DNA from: JADCCX01 sp051649305
GTDB lineage: Bacteria > Pseudomonadota > Alphaproteobacteria > Rhizobiales > Beijerinckiaceae
Direction of reading: 5' to 3'
Length of the DNA: 64,000 nt
Assembly: GCA_051649305.1 (NCBI GenBank)
Contig: JBOFGV010000087.1
Span: forward strand, 43,462-107,461
Shown here piece after piece: positions 16,832 to 25,550 of the stretch. The translations under genes were made by a program, and so were the position numbers. Under the pieces are notes generated by a model. It made no database searches, was not told the DNA's origin, and was given only the letters and a program-made list of their open reading frames with translations. Position 1 is the stretch's first letter; each line of letters opens with the position of its first letter.

Positions 16832-17947
16832 TCAATTCTCGACGTAGGTGATCTTGCCAGCTGCGTCTTTTTTCCAGGTGTACATGACGTAGTCAGGACG
16901 GGTGATGTCACCCTTCTTGTCATACTTAAGTTCGCCGATAACAGTCTTGAAGGCGACACCCGAACGAATGTACTCGGCCATCTTCTTGGCATCGAGTGAC
17001 TTCGTTGCTTCAGCAGCCTGTGCCATCACTTCCACGCCAGCGTAGGTGTAGAGTGTGTAGGCTTCAGGGTTGATGTTCTTGGCCTTGAAGGCAGCCACAA
17101 CTGCAGCAGCTTCAGGACGCTTGCGGGGATCAGGTGGGAAGGTCATCAGTGTGCCTTCGGCACCTGGACCAGCAATGGTCGCAAACTCGTCAGACGTGAT
17201 GCCATCGCCCGACATCATCGGAGCGCGGACAGCCTGGTCACGCATCTGGCGGACAATCAGACCGCCTTCTGTGTGGAGACCACCCCAGTAAACCACATCA
17301 ACGCCAGCAGCCTTGATCTTGGTGATCAGTGCCGAGAAGTCCTTTTCGCCGGTGTTGACACCTTCGTAGAGCACTTCCTTGATGCCAGCGGCATTCATGG
17401 CTTTGCGTGTTTCATCAGCAAGACCCTGACCGTAAGGTGTCTTGTCATGAACAACGGCAACCTTCTTGCCCTGGAAGTTCTTGGCAAGGTAGGCAGCAGC
17501 AACTGCACCCTGCTGGTCATCGCGACCGCAGGTGCGGAACACGTTCCACAGGCCACGCTCGGTGATCTTCGGGTTGGTCGCTGATGGTGTGATCAGCATG
17601 GCGCCGTTCTCTGCGTAAACTTCAGAGGCTGGCAGTGTCACGCCCGAGTTGAAAGGGCCGATGACGTGCTTGATGCCTTCGGAAACCAGCTTGTTGGCAA
17701 CCGATACACCCTGTTTTGGATCTGAAGCATCGTCACCTGTGACGGCTACGATCTTGCGACCGAGGATACCGCCCTTGGCGTTGAGGTCGGCAAAGGCTTG
17801 TGCTGCACCGTCGGTGAGCTGCTTGCCGAAAGCGGCGTTAGGACCAGTGATAGGGCCGATAACGCCAATTTTCAGATCCTGCGCATAGGCTGCGCCGGAA
17901 AGAGCAGTGCTCAATACCAGGCCAGCCAGGAGGCTTCTGCGATTCAT
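16832..17947 (-). CDS. livK: branched-chain amino acid ABC transporter, periplasmic binding protein
   Basis: 371 residues with an Arg-Arg plus hydrophobic signal peptide ending AYAQ (about residues 1-23), then a mature domain beginning DLKIGVIGPITGP, typical of the LivJ/LivK type I periplasmic fold. It captures branched-chain or related amino acids for LivHMGF encoded upstream on the same strand. GGGAG precedes the ATG. A 128-base gap separates it from the DUF6867 gene, so it may also have its own promoter. Ligand is inferred. Confidence 0.9.
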   Translation of the reverse strand: MNRRSLLAGLVLSTALSGAAYAQDLKIGVIGPITGPNAAFGKQLTDGAAQAFADLNAKGGILGRKIVAVTGDDASDPKQGVSVANKLVSEGIKHVIGPFNSGVTLPASEVYAENGAMLITPSATNPKITERGLWNVFRTCGRDDQQGAVAAAYLAKNFQGKKVAVVHDKTPYGQGLADETRKAMNAAGIKEVLYEGVNTGEKDFSALITKIKAAGVDVVYWGGLHTEGGLIVRQMRDQAVRAPMMSGDGITSDEFATIAGPGAEGTLMTFPPDPRKRPEAAAVVAAFKAKNINPEAYTLYTYAGVEVMAQAAEATKSLDAKKMAEYIRSGVAFKTVIGELKYDKKGDITRPDYVMYTWKKDAAGKITYVEN

Positions 17948-18075
17948 ATGGATTCTCCCATCTTTCTACCCCGGGTCTTCCCGCTCCCGGACGCGGTTTT
18001 GGAGGGCCAGTTGGCTTCTCTGAACGCAATCAAGCGCTTTTTGAAGACAATGTCATCCGAAAACGTACAAATACC

Positions 18076-18426
18076 TCATGAGACTTTACGCCGCCATGAA
18101 ACAGGGCCTGCGCCATCGAAGGCGAAGGAATATTGTGTGCGCATTTGCTCAGCACGCTGCATGCGCCAGCCTATAATAGCGGCAATGAAAAGCACGACGA
18201 AATCCACGATGAAATATTGCACGCTGAGCAATGTTCCCTGGAAAAGCGCGAAATGCAGGAATCGCACGCCGCATGTCAGCAGCGCAACATAAACCGGCAT
18301 GATCGCGAATGGTCGCCATGTCAGCGCGATCGACCGTCCCATCTGCCAAGCCGCCAGGCCGCCCATAACGACCGTGACCAGCACAAACAGCCAGGCCGAA
18401 TGCTCTTCGTAAAGAATGCCCTGCAT
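18076..18426 (-). CDS. DUF6867-family small membrane protein of the liv operon
   Basis: 116 residues from ATG 18426, chosen because GGGAGG lies eight bases upstream; an ATG six codons earlier overlaps that Shine-Dalgarno. Three hydrophobic segments (about 10-30, 38-56 and 64-86) frame the motif GRSIALTWRPF typical of this family, which I know from rhizobial liv operons. Located between livF and livK on the same strand, so a role in the transporter is plausible but unproven. Confidence 0.75.
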   Translation of the reverse strand: MQGILYEEHSAWLFVLVTVVMGGLAAWQMGRSIALTWRPFAIMPVYVALLTCGVRFLHFALFQGTLLSVQYFIVDFVVLFIAAIIGWRMQRAEQMRTQYSFAFDGAGPVSWRRKVS

Positions 18427-18484
18427 CGTTATGCCCTCCCGCATTCACTGAAGGAAAACCGGTTGCTACTTTTCCTGCTCATGC

Positions 18485-19240
18485 TCAGTGTTTCCCACCT
18501 TCGAGATAAGCCGCCCGCACGCGCGGATCAGCCAGCAGTTCCTTGCCAGTGCCCGTCATCGTGATCAGGCCGTTGACCATCACATAGCCACGATGCGCCA
18601 GTTTCAATGCATGAAACGCGTTCTGTTCAACCAGAAATACGGTCATGCCGTCTGTGCGGTTGATCTCCTTGATGACTTCAAAGATCTGCCGAACGATAAT
18701 TGGTGCAAGGCCGAGAGATGGCTCGTCCAGCAGCAGAAGCTTGGGACGGCACATCAGCGCGCGGGCAATGGCCAGCATCTGCTGCTCACCGCCGGACAGC
18801 GTGCCAGCACGCTGTTGCAGACGCTCTTTCAGGCGCGGGAAAATGCCGCAAATCCGGTCAAGATCAGCAGGGAAATGCTGCATTCCCGCAACCGCCGAGC
18901 CCATCTGCAGGTTTTCATAGACTGTCATGCGCGGAAACACGCGCCGCCCTTCTGGAGATTGCGCAATGCCAAGCTTGGCAATGTCGTGGGTTTCCGTCTG
19001 GGTAATATCCTTGCCCTGATAGATGATCTGGCCTTCGCGCGCGCGCGGCGTGCCGAAGATCGTCATCATCAGGGTGGATTTTCCAGCCCCATTGGCGCCA
19101 ATCAACGTGACGATCTCGCCTTCATTCACGTCAACATCGACGCCTTTGAGGGCGATGATCTTGCCATAGTAGGTTTTGACACCGCGCACCTGCAGCAGCG
19201 GGCGGACTTCTTTGGGCGGCGGTGCAACAGCGGCGCTCAT
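18485..19240 (-). CDS. livF: branched-chain amino acid ABC transporter, ATP-binding protein LivF
   Basis: 251 residues with Walker A (IGANGAGKST), the ABC signature LSGGEQQMLAIARAL, Walker B (LLLLDEPSLGL) and the H-loop region. One of two nucleotide-binding subunits that drive LivHM. ATG overlaps the livG stop by four bases (ATGA). Confidence 0.95.
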   Translation of the reverse strand: MSAAVAPPPKEVRPLLQVRGVKTYYGKIIALKGVDVDVNEGEIVTLIGANGAGKSTLMMTIFGTPRAREGQIIYQGKDITQTETHDIAKLGIAQSPEGRRVFPRMTVYENLQMGSAVAGMQHFPADLDRICGIFPRLKERLQQRAGTLSGGEQQMLAIARALMCRPKLLLLDEPSLGLAPIIVRQIFEVIKEINRTDGMTVFLVEQNAFHALKLAHRGYVMVNGLITMTGTGKELLADPRVRAAYLEGGKH

Positions 19241-20151
19241 AATCCAACCTCCGCTTCAATCTTGTGCAATTCATCCTCGTCTTCTGCGCCGAGATAGGCG
19301 GCAATGACCTTCGGATCATTCTGCACAAAGGATGGTGTGCCGTCAGAAATCTTGGTGCCGTAGTCGAGCACAACCACATGGTCCGAGATTTCCATAACCA
19401 CAGACATGTCGTGCTCAATCAGCAGAAGCGCGGTGCCGTGCTCATCGCGCACAGCCCGTAGCAACGTGTTGAGATCAGCACTCTCGCGTGGGTTGAGGCC
19501 CGCCGCAGGCTCATCAAGGCAGAGCAGCAACGGGTTGGTGCACATCGCACGCGCAATCTCGAGACGGCGCTGGTCACCGTAGGGCAGATCACCGGCGGGA
19601 TCATCAGCGCGGTCCATCAACCGCGTCTTGTCCAGCCAGTACTTCGCCTTCTCTACAGCGGCTTTTTCGGCTGTGCGGAAGCGCTTGAGGCCAAGCAATC
19701 CGCCGATGGTCCATTGCGATTCGGTCATCAATTCGTTGTGCTGGGCGACAATCAGATTTTCGAGAACCGTGAGGCCCGAGAAAAGCCGGATGTTCTGGAA
19801 GGTGCGGGCTACCTTGGCGACGGCCGCGATTTCATAGTCCGGCATGCGCTCCAGCAGGAAGAGGCGCTGTTCGCCAGCAACCTCCATCTTGCGGTCGCTG
19901 TCGGTCAGCGCTTCAAGGCGGGTGTCAAAATCACCGTCGCCGTGGCGGAAAGCAATGCGGCCTTCCGTTGGCTTGTAGAAGCCCGTGATGCAGTTGAACA
20001 CGGTGGTCTTGCCGGCACCATTGGGGCCGATGAGAGCGGTGATCTCACCACGATGCGCGGTGAAGCTGAGGTTGTTGATGGCCACAAGGCCACCAAAACG
20101 CATGGTCAGATGCTCAACCTTGAGGATGGCGGGATTGGATGACGTGGACAT
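19237..20151 (-). CDS. livG: branched-chain amino acid ABC transporter, ATP-binding protein LivG
   Basis: 304 residues, longer than LivF, as is usual. Walker A IGPNGAGKTT, signature PYGDQRRLEIARAM and Walker B LLCLDEPAAGLN are visible, followed by LLIEHDMSVVMEISD. An insertion around residues 65-100 (DGDFDTRLEALTDSDRKMEV) is common in alphaproteobacterial LivG. Its ATG shares one base with the livM stop (TGATG). Confidence 0.95.
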   Translation of the reverse strand: MSTSSNPAILKVEHLTMRFGGLVAINNLSFTAHRGEITALIGPNGAGKTTVFNCITGFYKPTEGRIAFRHGDGDFDTRLEALTDSDRKMEVAGEQRLFLLERMPDYEIAAVAKVARTFQNIRLFSGLTVLENLIVAQHNELMTESQWTIGGLLGLKRFRTAEKAAVEKAKYWLDKTRLMDRADDPAGDLPYGDQRRLEIARAMCTNPLLLCLDEPAAGLNPRESADLNTLLRAVRDEHGTALLLIEHDMSVVMEISDHVVVLDYGTKISDGTPSFVQNDPKVIAAYLGAEDEDELHKIEAEVGL

Positions 20152-21542
20152 CAGCCGTGGCCCTCCTTCACGTTGTCAGCGCCAATGGCTTTGCTTTCCT
20201 TGAGGAAGATGGACGGTGAGCGCGTCGAGATCAATCCACGTGGTTTCCACAGCATCATCAGCACCATGCCAAGACCGACGATCAACATGCGGTACTTGGT
20301 TGGGTCATCGCCAATGATGGGCTTGAGGAAGTCAAACTCACGCAAGAGCTCGCTGCCGCCGATAAGGGCGATGGCGGCTAGCACGACGCCCATCAACGAG
20401 CCCATACCGCCAAGCACGACGATGGCAAGGATGAGCGCTGATTCAAGGAACTTGAAACTCTCAGGCGTAATGAATCCCTGACGAGCACCAAAGAACGCGC
20501 CAGCAAAACCGCCGAACATTGCGCCAATGGCGAAGGCCGTCAGCTTGGTGTTGGTGGTGTTCATGCCGATGGCGCGGCAGGCAATCTCGTCTTCCCGCAG
20601 GGCTTCCCATGCCCGGCCAATAGGCAGGCGCTTGAGGCGCAGGGTGACCCAAGCGGTCAGCATCGCGAGAACAAGGATGGTGTAGTAGAGGAAGATCGTG
20701 CGGTAGATCGGGGAAAGTTCCAGACCAAATGTCGCTGCAAAGCCTTTGTCCGAGGCATTGAAAGGAATACCAAAGAAGTCGATGCGCGGCGCAGACATGC
20801 CTGCACCACCGCCCGTCAGGTCTTTCCAGTTCAAGGCGACGAGATAGATGATCTCACCAAAGGCCAGTGTCACGATGGCCAGATAGTCCCCTCGCAATCG
20901 CAGAACGGGGAACCCAAGCAATACGCCCCAGAGAGCGGCCATGGCTCCGGCAACAGGCAGAGCGAGCCAGAACGAAAAGCCGTAGGTCTGTGCCAGCAGC
21001 GCATACGTGTAGGAACCGATGGCGTAAAAGGCGACATATCCCAGGTCGAGCAGGCCAGCGAGGCCGACAACGATGTTCAGGCCCCAGCCCAGCATGATGT
21101 AGATGAGGATCTGGATGCCGAAGTTATCGACCCACTTGAGGATGCTGCCAGAACCGGCTGTCATCGTGACAAGCAAGGGATAGATGGCCAGAAGTACAAC
21201 ACAGACAGGCAAGGCGAATTTCTCGAACTTGGCAAAACCTTCGCCGGTTTTCGGCTTGGCTTCGCGGCGCTCGGCCGCCAGAGCCCGTTTCCAGGAAAAC
21301 CAGCTTTGCCAAAGGCTGCCGATGAAGACAGCACCAACCATGGTTGCCAGCATGCCAACGCGCGGGCGCAGGACCATGATGTTGTTGAGTGTCTGGTCGG
21401 TCTTGAGACCAACAATCAGGCCGAAGAGACCAAGCGCCACAAGGGCAGCCCAGCAGGCAGACTTGAGAGCGCCCGCAAAATCGAACTCGGTTGGCACTTC
21501 GCCGGAATAGGCGCTGTCGGCGCGGGAAGGAGCACTCATCAC
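20151..21542 (-). CDS. livM: branched-chain amino acid ABC transporter, permease LivM
   Basis: 463 residues. An N-terminal extension (about 1-135, hydrophobic segments plus a charged KRALAAERREAKPK stretch) precedes the permease core, which contains the GLNIVVGLAGLLDLGYVAFYA motif and the EAA-like loop ALREDEIACRAIGMN. It forms the translocation pore with LivH. ATG overlaps the livH stop by four bases. Confidence 0.95.
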   Translation of the reverse strand: MMSAPSRADSAYSGEVPTEFDFAGALKSACWAALVALGLFGLIVGLKTDQTLNNIMVLRPRVGMLATMVGAVFIGSLWQSWFSWKRALAAERREAKPKTGEGFAKFEKFALPVCVVLLAIYPLLVTMTAGSGSILKWVDNFGIQILIYIMLGWGLNIVVGLAGLLDLGYVAFYAIGSYTYALLAQTYGFSFWLALPVAGAMAALWGVLLGFPVLRLRGDYLAIVTLAFGEIIYLVALNWKDLTGGGAGMSAPRIDFFGIPFNASDKGFAATFGLELSPIYRTIFLYYTILVLAMLTAWVTLRLKRLPIGRAWEALREDEIACRAIGMNTTNTKLTAFAIGAMFGGFAGAFFGARQGFITPESFKFLESALILAIVVLGGMGSLMGVVLAAIALIGGSELLREFDFLKPIIGDDPTKYRMLIVGLGMVLMMLWKPRGLISTRSPSIFLKESKAIGADNVKEGHG

Positions 21543-22462
21543 ACCTTCTCCACTTCAGGTTTACCCAGCAGGCCTTGCGGCAGGAAGATCAGCGTGATCA
21601 CCAGAATGGTGAACGCCGCAACGTCCTTGTAGTCGATGGTGAAATAAGCAGACCACAAGCTCTCGATGATGCCGATCAGCAATCCGCCGATGACCGCACC
21701 GGGCAGCGATCCAATGCCTCCGAGAACCGCAGCGGTGAACGCCTTGACGCCGGGGATGAAGCCATCGTTGTAGGAAACCACGTTGTACTTCACCAGCCAC
21801 ATCACGGCGGCCACTGCAGCGAGGCCTGCGCCGATCACAAAGGTGATGGAAACCGTGCGGTCCACGTTGATGCCCAGCAGAGCGGCCATCTTGCGGTCCT
21901 GCTCACAGGCGCGCTGCGCACGGCCGAGGGGTGTCTTCTGCACGAGATACCAGAAGATCAGGAGCAGGAGCGCCGTCACGCCCATGATCAGGATATCCTT
22001 GTAGGCGACAACCACGTCAAAGCGTGCGCCTTTCATGACGGTAATGCCGCCATCAATGATAGACTGCACAGGCTTGTTGCGGGCGTCCTGGCTGACCTGC
22101 ACAAAGTTCACGAGGAGAATGGACATGCCGATGGCAGAAATCAGCGGAGCAAGACGGAAGGAGCCGCGCAGCTTGCGATAGGCAACGCGCTCGATGCTCC
22201 AGTTGTAAAGACTGGTGATGACCACGCTGACAATGAGGCAGATGATCAAGGCCAGAAAGATGCCGGCGGCTCCAACGCCCACCAGCGCTGTCATGATCAT
22301 GAAGGTGATGAGCGCAACGAAGGCGCCGACCATGAAGACATCACCATGTGCGAAGTTGACCATCCCGATGATGCCGAAGACCATTGTGTACCCAATGGCT
22401 ATAAGACCGTAAATCGAGCCAAGCGTGATCCCGTTGATCAGCTGCTGCAAAAACACTTCCAT
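21539..22462 (-). CDS. livH: branched-chain amino acid ABC transporter, permease LivH
   Basis: 307 residues with about eight membrane helices. Starts MEVFLQQLINGITLGSIYGL and has the INFAHG-equivalent motif GMVNFAHGDVFM and the EAA-like RACEQDRKMAALLGIN loop. First gene of the leftward operon livH-livM-livG-livF-DUF6867-livK; GAGGGAG lies six bases upstream of the ATG. Confidence 0.95.
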   Translation of the reverse strand: MEVFLQQLINGITLGSIYGLIAIGYTMVFGIIGMVNFAHGDVFMVGAFVALITFMIMTALVGVGAAGIFLALIICLIVSVVITSLYNWSIERVAYRKLRGSFRLAPLISAIGMSILLVNFVQVSQDARNKPVQSIIDGGITVMKGARFDVVVAYKDILIMGVTALLLLIFWYLVQKTPLGRAQRACEQDRKMAALLGINVDRTVSITFVIGAGLAAVAAVMWLVKYNVVSYNDGFIPGVKAFTAAVLGGIGSLPGAVIGGLLIGIIESLWSAYFTIDYKDVAAFTILVITLIFLPQGLLGKPEVEKV

Positions 22463-22959
22463 TCAACGCTCCCTCAACGGTCTCCCAACCGTCTTTCCAT
22501 CAGCTCCGCTTATACAAGCGTTCGGCGGCGCTGATAGCAACACTTCTTTACCCATATCCCGCGTTGATTGGTTACATCAATCCTGCTTCGACACTTTTTA
22601 GACACAAACCATCCAGCGCAGTGTTTCAATTCATCAAATCCCATGATTGCAGTGACTAACGCCAAAAAATCCATTTTTTTGAAGATATTCACTGCTGGCG
22701 AGGTTGGAACTGCCTTCTGTATGGTTTTTTGAAACCTCAAGCGTACACCTGGGACCAGAGTAAAGACCTGAAATGGTGTGTCAGTGGCCATTTTTTTGTT
22801 CGTTGCCAAACACATGAACAAACAGTTTTCACCAACGGGTGTAATTGATGAAATTTGTAGGGCGCGGGTTGGTGCTTCCCTCAATGTTTTAGATGTAAAC
22901 AGTTTGCGGACTAAGTGCCGCGCTTTTGTTGCGTCACGAAATGTGTGTGGGCCGAACCA
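22463..22959. promoter_or_regulatory. ~500-base divergent intergenic region (livH / FCD gene pair)
   Basis: No gene seen on either strand. It must contain the livH promoter (minus) and that of the FCD pair (plus). An inverted repeat TTGAT-N7-ATCAA occurs at 22564-22580, and AT-rich patches at 22670-22735. The length is unusual for this gene-dense window, but I recognise no riboswitch or regulator site. Confidence 0.4.
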
Positions 22960-23610
22960 ATGGACGATCACAAGCAGCGGGCTGCGAAAAGCAGCCTGGC
23001 AGAAGAGAAACGTGCGGAACTCGCCGCCCGTTTGACAGATTCGATTGCCCTGGCGCGTCTTGCGCCGGGGCAGCGGATCAGTGTCCAATCTCTCGCTCTG
23101 CATTTGCGTTCCAAAGTGGAAGAGGTGAAAGCCGTTCTGCCAACTGTTGCCCAAAGCAAACTAATGACGTTCACCGATACTGATGTGATCGTGGCTGAAC
23201 TTGATCGTGACATGCTTGTCTCAAGGCTTGACGATCGTGAAATGCTGGAAAAGCAGATTGCTGCCGCTGCCGCAATGAAAGCAGCTTCTGATCACAAGGC
23301 TGCGCTTGAATCTGCCGTTGTGTCGCTAAAGCGTGCTGCTTTGGTGGGAGATATCGAAGGCTACATGAATGCTGATCGTGCCCTTGAGCGTGTGATTGGT
23401 CAGACGTCGCAGCTTGAAGCAGAGTTTGAAAAGCTCGTGCAGATCAAGCGTGAATTTCGCCGCGCCTGGTGCGCGCACAACCGTCTGCGTGACCTGAATG
23501 TGCCAGCCGCCATGCGAGAATCATTGACAAAATCTATCATCAATGGAGACTCTGACGGCGCGGTTTTGGCCGTTGACACCTTCGTGAAATATTTGAGAAC
23601 ATGTCTTTAG
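22960..23610 (+). CDS. GntR/FCD-like regulator, upstream member of a tandem pair
   Basis: 216 residues from ATG 22960 (MDDHKQRAAKSSLAEEKR); no strong Shine-Dalgarno. About 20-75 resembles a reduced winged-helix of GntR type (LAPGQRISVQSLALHL...VEEVKAVLPTVAQSKLM), and the C-terminal half is an all-helical FCD-like ligand-binding domain ending KREFRRAWCAHNRLRDLN. The downstream gene is a paralogue with the same architecture and overlaps its last ten bases. The usual Arg/Ser-rich recognition helix is weak, so DNA binding is uncertain. Likely a regulator acting together with its partner; target unknown. Confidence 0.6.
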   Translation: MDDHKQRAAKSSLAEEKRAELAARLTDSIALARLAPGQRISVQSLALHLRSKVEEVKAVLPTVAQSKLMTFTDTDVIVAELDRDMLVSRLDDREMLEKQIAAAAAMKAASDHKAALESAVVSLKRAALVGDIEGYMNADRALERVIGQTSQLEAEFEKLVQIKREFRRAWCAHNRLRDLNVPAAMRESLTKSIINGDSDGAVLAVDTFVKYLRTCL

Positions 23611-24248
23611 CGCTGAATGACATTACCGGTGATGCTGGCACAGCCAGAACTGTTGCCAGCATCGAACTGGCGATTGCAACGGCTGCGCTTGTCCCTGGGC
23701 AGACATATAAAAAGTCTCGTGTTGCAGCGTTGTCAGGTGTTTTTGATGGCGACCTTGATGACGCGCTTTCTGTTCTGGCAAGTGATGGATACCTTTCCTT
23801 CTCGGACGATCAGGTGACGATTTGCCCGCTTGATATTGATGCGGCGCTGCAGTCGCTGGACAAGATTTGCGCACTCGAGATTCACGTCGTTTCTCTCGCC
23901 ATTCAGCAGATGACTGATCAGCAGCGAGTGCAGTTGCAACTCTTGATGCAGGCCACCCATCGGGCAGCATTGATCGGTGACATTCCCGCTATTCTGGCCT
24001 CAGACCGGAGCATTGAAGCGTTGATAGGTCAGGCCTCTGGTTCGCCTGCCAAAGCGGCAGAACTTGTGAAAATGAAACGCGAGCTGAAACGCGCCTGGTG
24101 CCACACACATCGCTTTCGCAATGTGAACCATTTTGTCGATATTCGCGGCCAGATGGTGCAGGCGATCAACACTGGCGAAGTGGATGTGGCTACGGACCTG
24201 ATCAGGCAGTTTTTTGCGCTATTGCCCATAGAGCTGCGGAAACTGTAA
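23601..24248 (+). CDS. GntR/FCD-like regulator, downstream member of a tandem pair
   Basis: 215 residues. It mirrors the preceding gene: a wing-like segment (LVPGQTYKKSRVAALSGVF...DALSVLASDGYLSF), then helices with AALIGDIPAILASDRSIEALIGQ (compare AALVGDIEGYMNADRALERVIGQ upstream) and KRELKRAWCHTHRFRNVN (compare KREFRRAWCAHNRLRDLN). The ATG lies inside the end of the first gene, implying coupled translation and probably a defined stoichiometry. FCD assignment is by pattern; ligand and operator unknown. Confidence 0.6.
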   Translation: MSLALNDITGDAGTARTVASIELAIATAALVPGQTYKKSRVAALSGVFDGDLDDALSVLASDGYLSFSDDQVTICPLDIDAALQSLDKICALEIHVVSLAIQQMTDQQRVQLQLLMQATHRAALIGDIPAILASDRSIEALIGQASGSPAKAAELVKMKRELKRAWCHTHRFRNVNHFVDIRGQMVQAINTGEVDVATDLIRQFFALLPIELRKL

Positions 24249-24357
24249 CGCGCTGCACCCGCTTTCAAAAGAATGGCATGGGACATTCAGCCATGAAGTG
24301 CTAAGCGACGCACAATGGCGCCAGCGCCTCAGATACGTTTCCAGGACTTTCCACACT

Positions 24358-24858
24358 ATGAACGCCAAGCTATCCGCTGCTGTCAGCGGCAATGATTTTC
24401 GTGAAGCGATGAGCCAGGTTGCGGGCGCAGTGCACATCATCACAACCAACGGCGATGGTGGTCTGGCCGGGGCAACGGCCACAGCGGTGACATCCGTAAG
24501 CGATACGCCGCCAAGCCTGCTTGTTTGTCTCAATCAAAACAGCAGTACTTTGGCGGCCATCCGAAGCAACAAAACGTTCGGCATCAACATCCTGTCCGAT
24601 CAGCATCTCGATCTGGCTAACCGGTTTGCAGGCCAGACTGGTGTTCAGGGCGCGGAGCGCTTTGAGCAATCCGCGGGCTGGCAAAACCTTCAGTCAGTTC
24701 CCGTTCTGGCGGGTGCGCTGGCGACCTTCACCTGCTCGCTAGCCGATATGAAAACAGTTGGCAGCCACATGATCATCATCGGGACGGTGGAAAAGGTCAG
24801 CGTGCACGCCGGTGGTGCGCCACTGCTGTATCACCGGCGCGGCTACAAGACGCTGTAA
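24358..24858 (+). CDS. flavin reductase-domain protein
   Basis: 166 residues from ATG 24358 (MNAKLSAAVSGNDFREAMSQ); a GTG at 24298 is also in frame. It shows the flavin reductase-like split-barrel pattern: GAVHIITTNG, GATATAVTSVSDTPPSLLVCLN, FGINILSDQH and a C-terminal HMIIIGTVEKV...PLLYHRRGY. Such proteins supply reduced FMN/FAD to a partner monooxygenase (HpaC type). Neighbouring pca genes suggest aromatic degradation, but no oxygenase partner is in the window. It converges on pcaC with a three-base gap. Confidence 0.8.
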   Translation: MNAKLSAAVSGNDFREAMSQVAGAVHIITTNGDGGLAGATATAVTSVSDTPPSLLVCLNQNSSTLAAIRSNKTFGINILSDQHLDLANRFAGQTGVQGAERFEQSAGWQNLQSVPVLAGALATFTCSLADMKTVGSHMIIIGTVEKVSVHAGGAPLLYHRRGYKTL

Positions 24859-24861
24859 GAC

Positions 24862-25251
24862 TCACCCCTTCTCCATCTCGTCAAACACCTTTTGCGCTTC
24901 ATGGAAGGCGGTGTTTGCAGCAGGCACGCCGGCATAAACCGCGCATTGCATCAGCACTTCCTTGATCTCATCCTTGGTAAGGCCATTGTTGATCGCGCCT
25001 TTGACATGGATGCGGAATTCCTCCCAGCGGCCAAGCGCCGTGGTGACGGACAGCACAATCACAGACCGCTTTTGATAGTCGAGTCCGGGCCGATCCCAGA
25101 TATCGCCCCAGGCATAGCGGGTGATCATATCCACCCATTCCGCATTGAATTCAGTGCGGCTGCCCTGCGAGCGGTTGACATGGGCATCGCCCAGAACCTT
25201 GCGGCGGTTTTTCTCGCCGTTCTCGCGGCGGCTTGCATCTGTTTTGGTCAT
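24862..25251 (-). CDS. pcaC: 4-carboxymuconolactone decarboxylase
   Basis: 129 residues with the carboxymuconolactone decarboxylase fold: FVNRSQGSRTEFNAEW-like N-terminus, RSVIVLSVTTALGRWEEFRIHVKGA and the EIKEVLMQCAVYAGVPAA motif. Converts gamma-carboxymuconolactone to 3-oxoadipate enol-lactone in the protocatechuate branch of the beta-ketoadipate pathway. Its ATG overlaps the stop of the small orf upstream (ATGA), placing it in the pcaB-pcaD-orf-pcaC operon. The first ~20 residues are unusually basic. Confidence 0.9.
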   Translation of the reverse strand: MTKTDASRRENGEKNRRKVLGDAHVNRSQGSRTEFNAEWVDMITRYAWGDIWDRPGLDYQKRSVIVLSVTTALGRWEEFRIHVKGAINNGLTKDEIKEVLMQCAVYAGVPAANTAFHEAQKVFDEMEKG

Positions 25252-25550
25252 GTCAATTCATCCTGAGATTGCATTTGTTGCTGGAAAAGTTCGTGCCCTA
25301 GTGAAAGGATACGTTGCAAGTCTGCGTACGGTAAATGAGCGCCTGCATCAGAGTGAACTTCAACGCTGACATTACCAGCCTCGGGCCAAACCACAAAAAC
25401 AAAGACAATCCTGTTGTTAGGATCTTCGTTGGCAATTTCCAAACACCAATAGTTTGATTTTGCAGCTATCCGATTTTCTGGAGCGGCTAACGTGCACCAT
25501 TGCCAATCCCAACCTAGATTACGGAGTTCAATACCCGCTGGGTTCAACAC
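25248..25550 (-). CDS. unrecognised 100-residue protein between pcaD and pcaC
   Basis: From GTG 25550 to TGA overlapping the pcaC start; its own start overlaps the pcaD stop by seven bases. The sequence (NLGWDWQWCTLAAPENRIAAKSN...; VFVFVVWPEAGNVSVEVHSDA) has no signal peptide or membrane helix and matches no family I recognise. Tight overlap at both ends argues for a real, co-translated gene, although pca operons normally have nothing here. A beta-rich fold seems likely. Function unknown. Confidence 0.55.
   Translation of the reverse strand: MLNPAGIELRNLGWDWQWCTLAAPENRIAAKSNYWCLEIANEDPNNRIVFVFVVWPEAGNVSVEVHSDAGAHLPYADLQRILSLGHELFQQQMQSQDELT

Noticed and set aside
21491..22534. 347-codon plus-strand frame opposite livH
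   Set aside because: Highly charged, low-complexity translation caused by the GC-rich livH codon pattern; livH is unambiguous.
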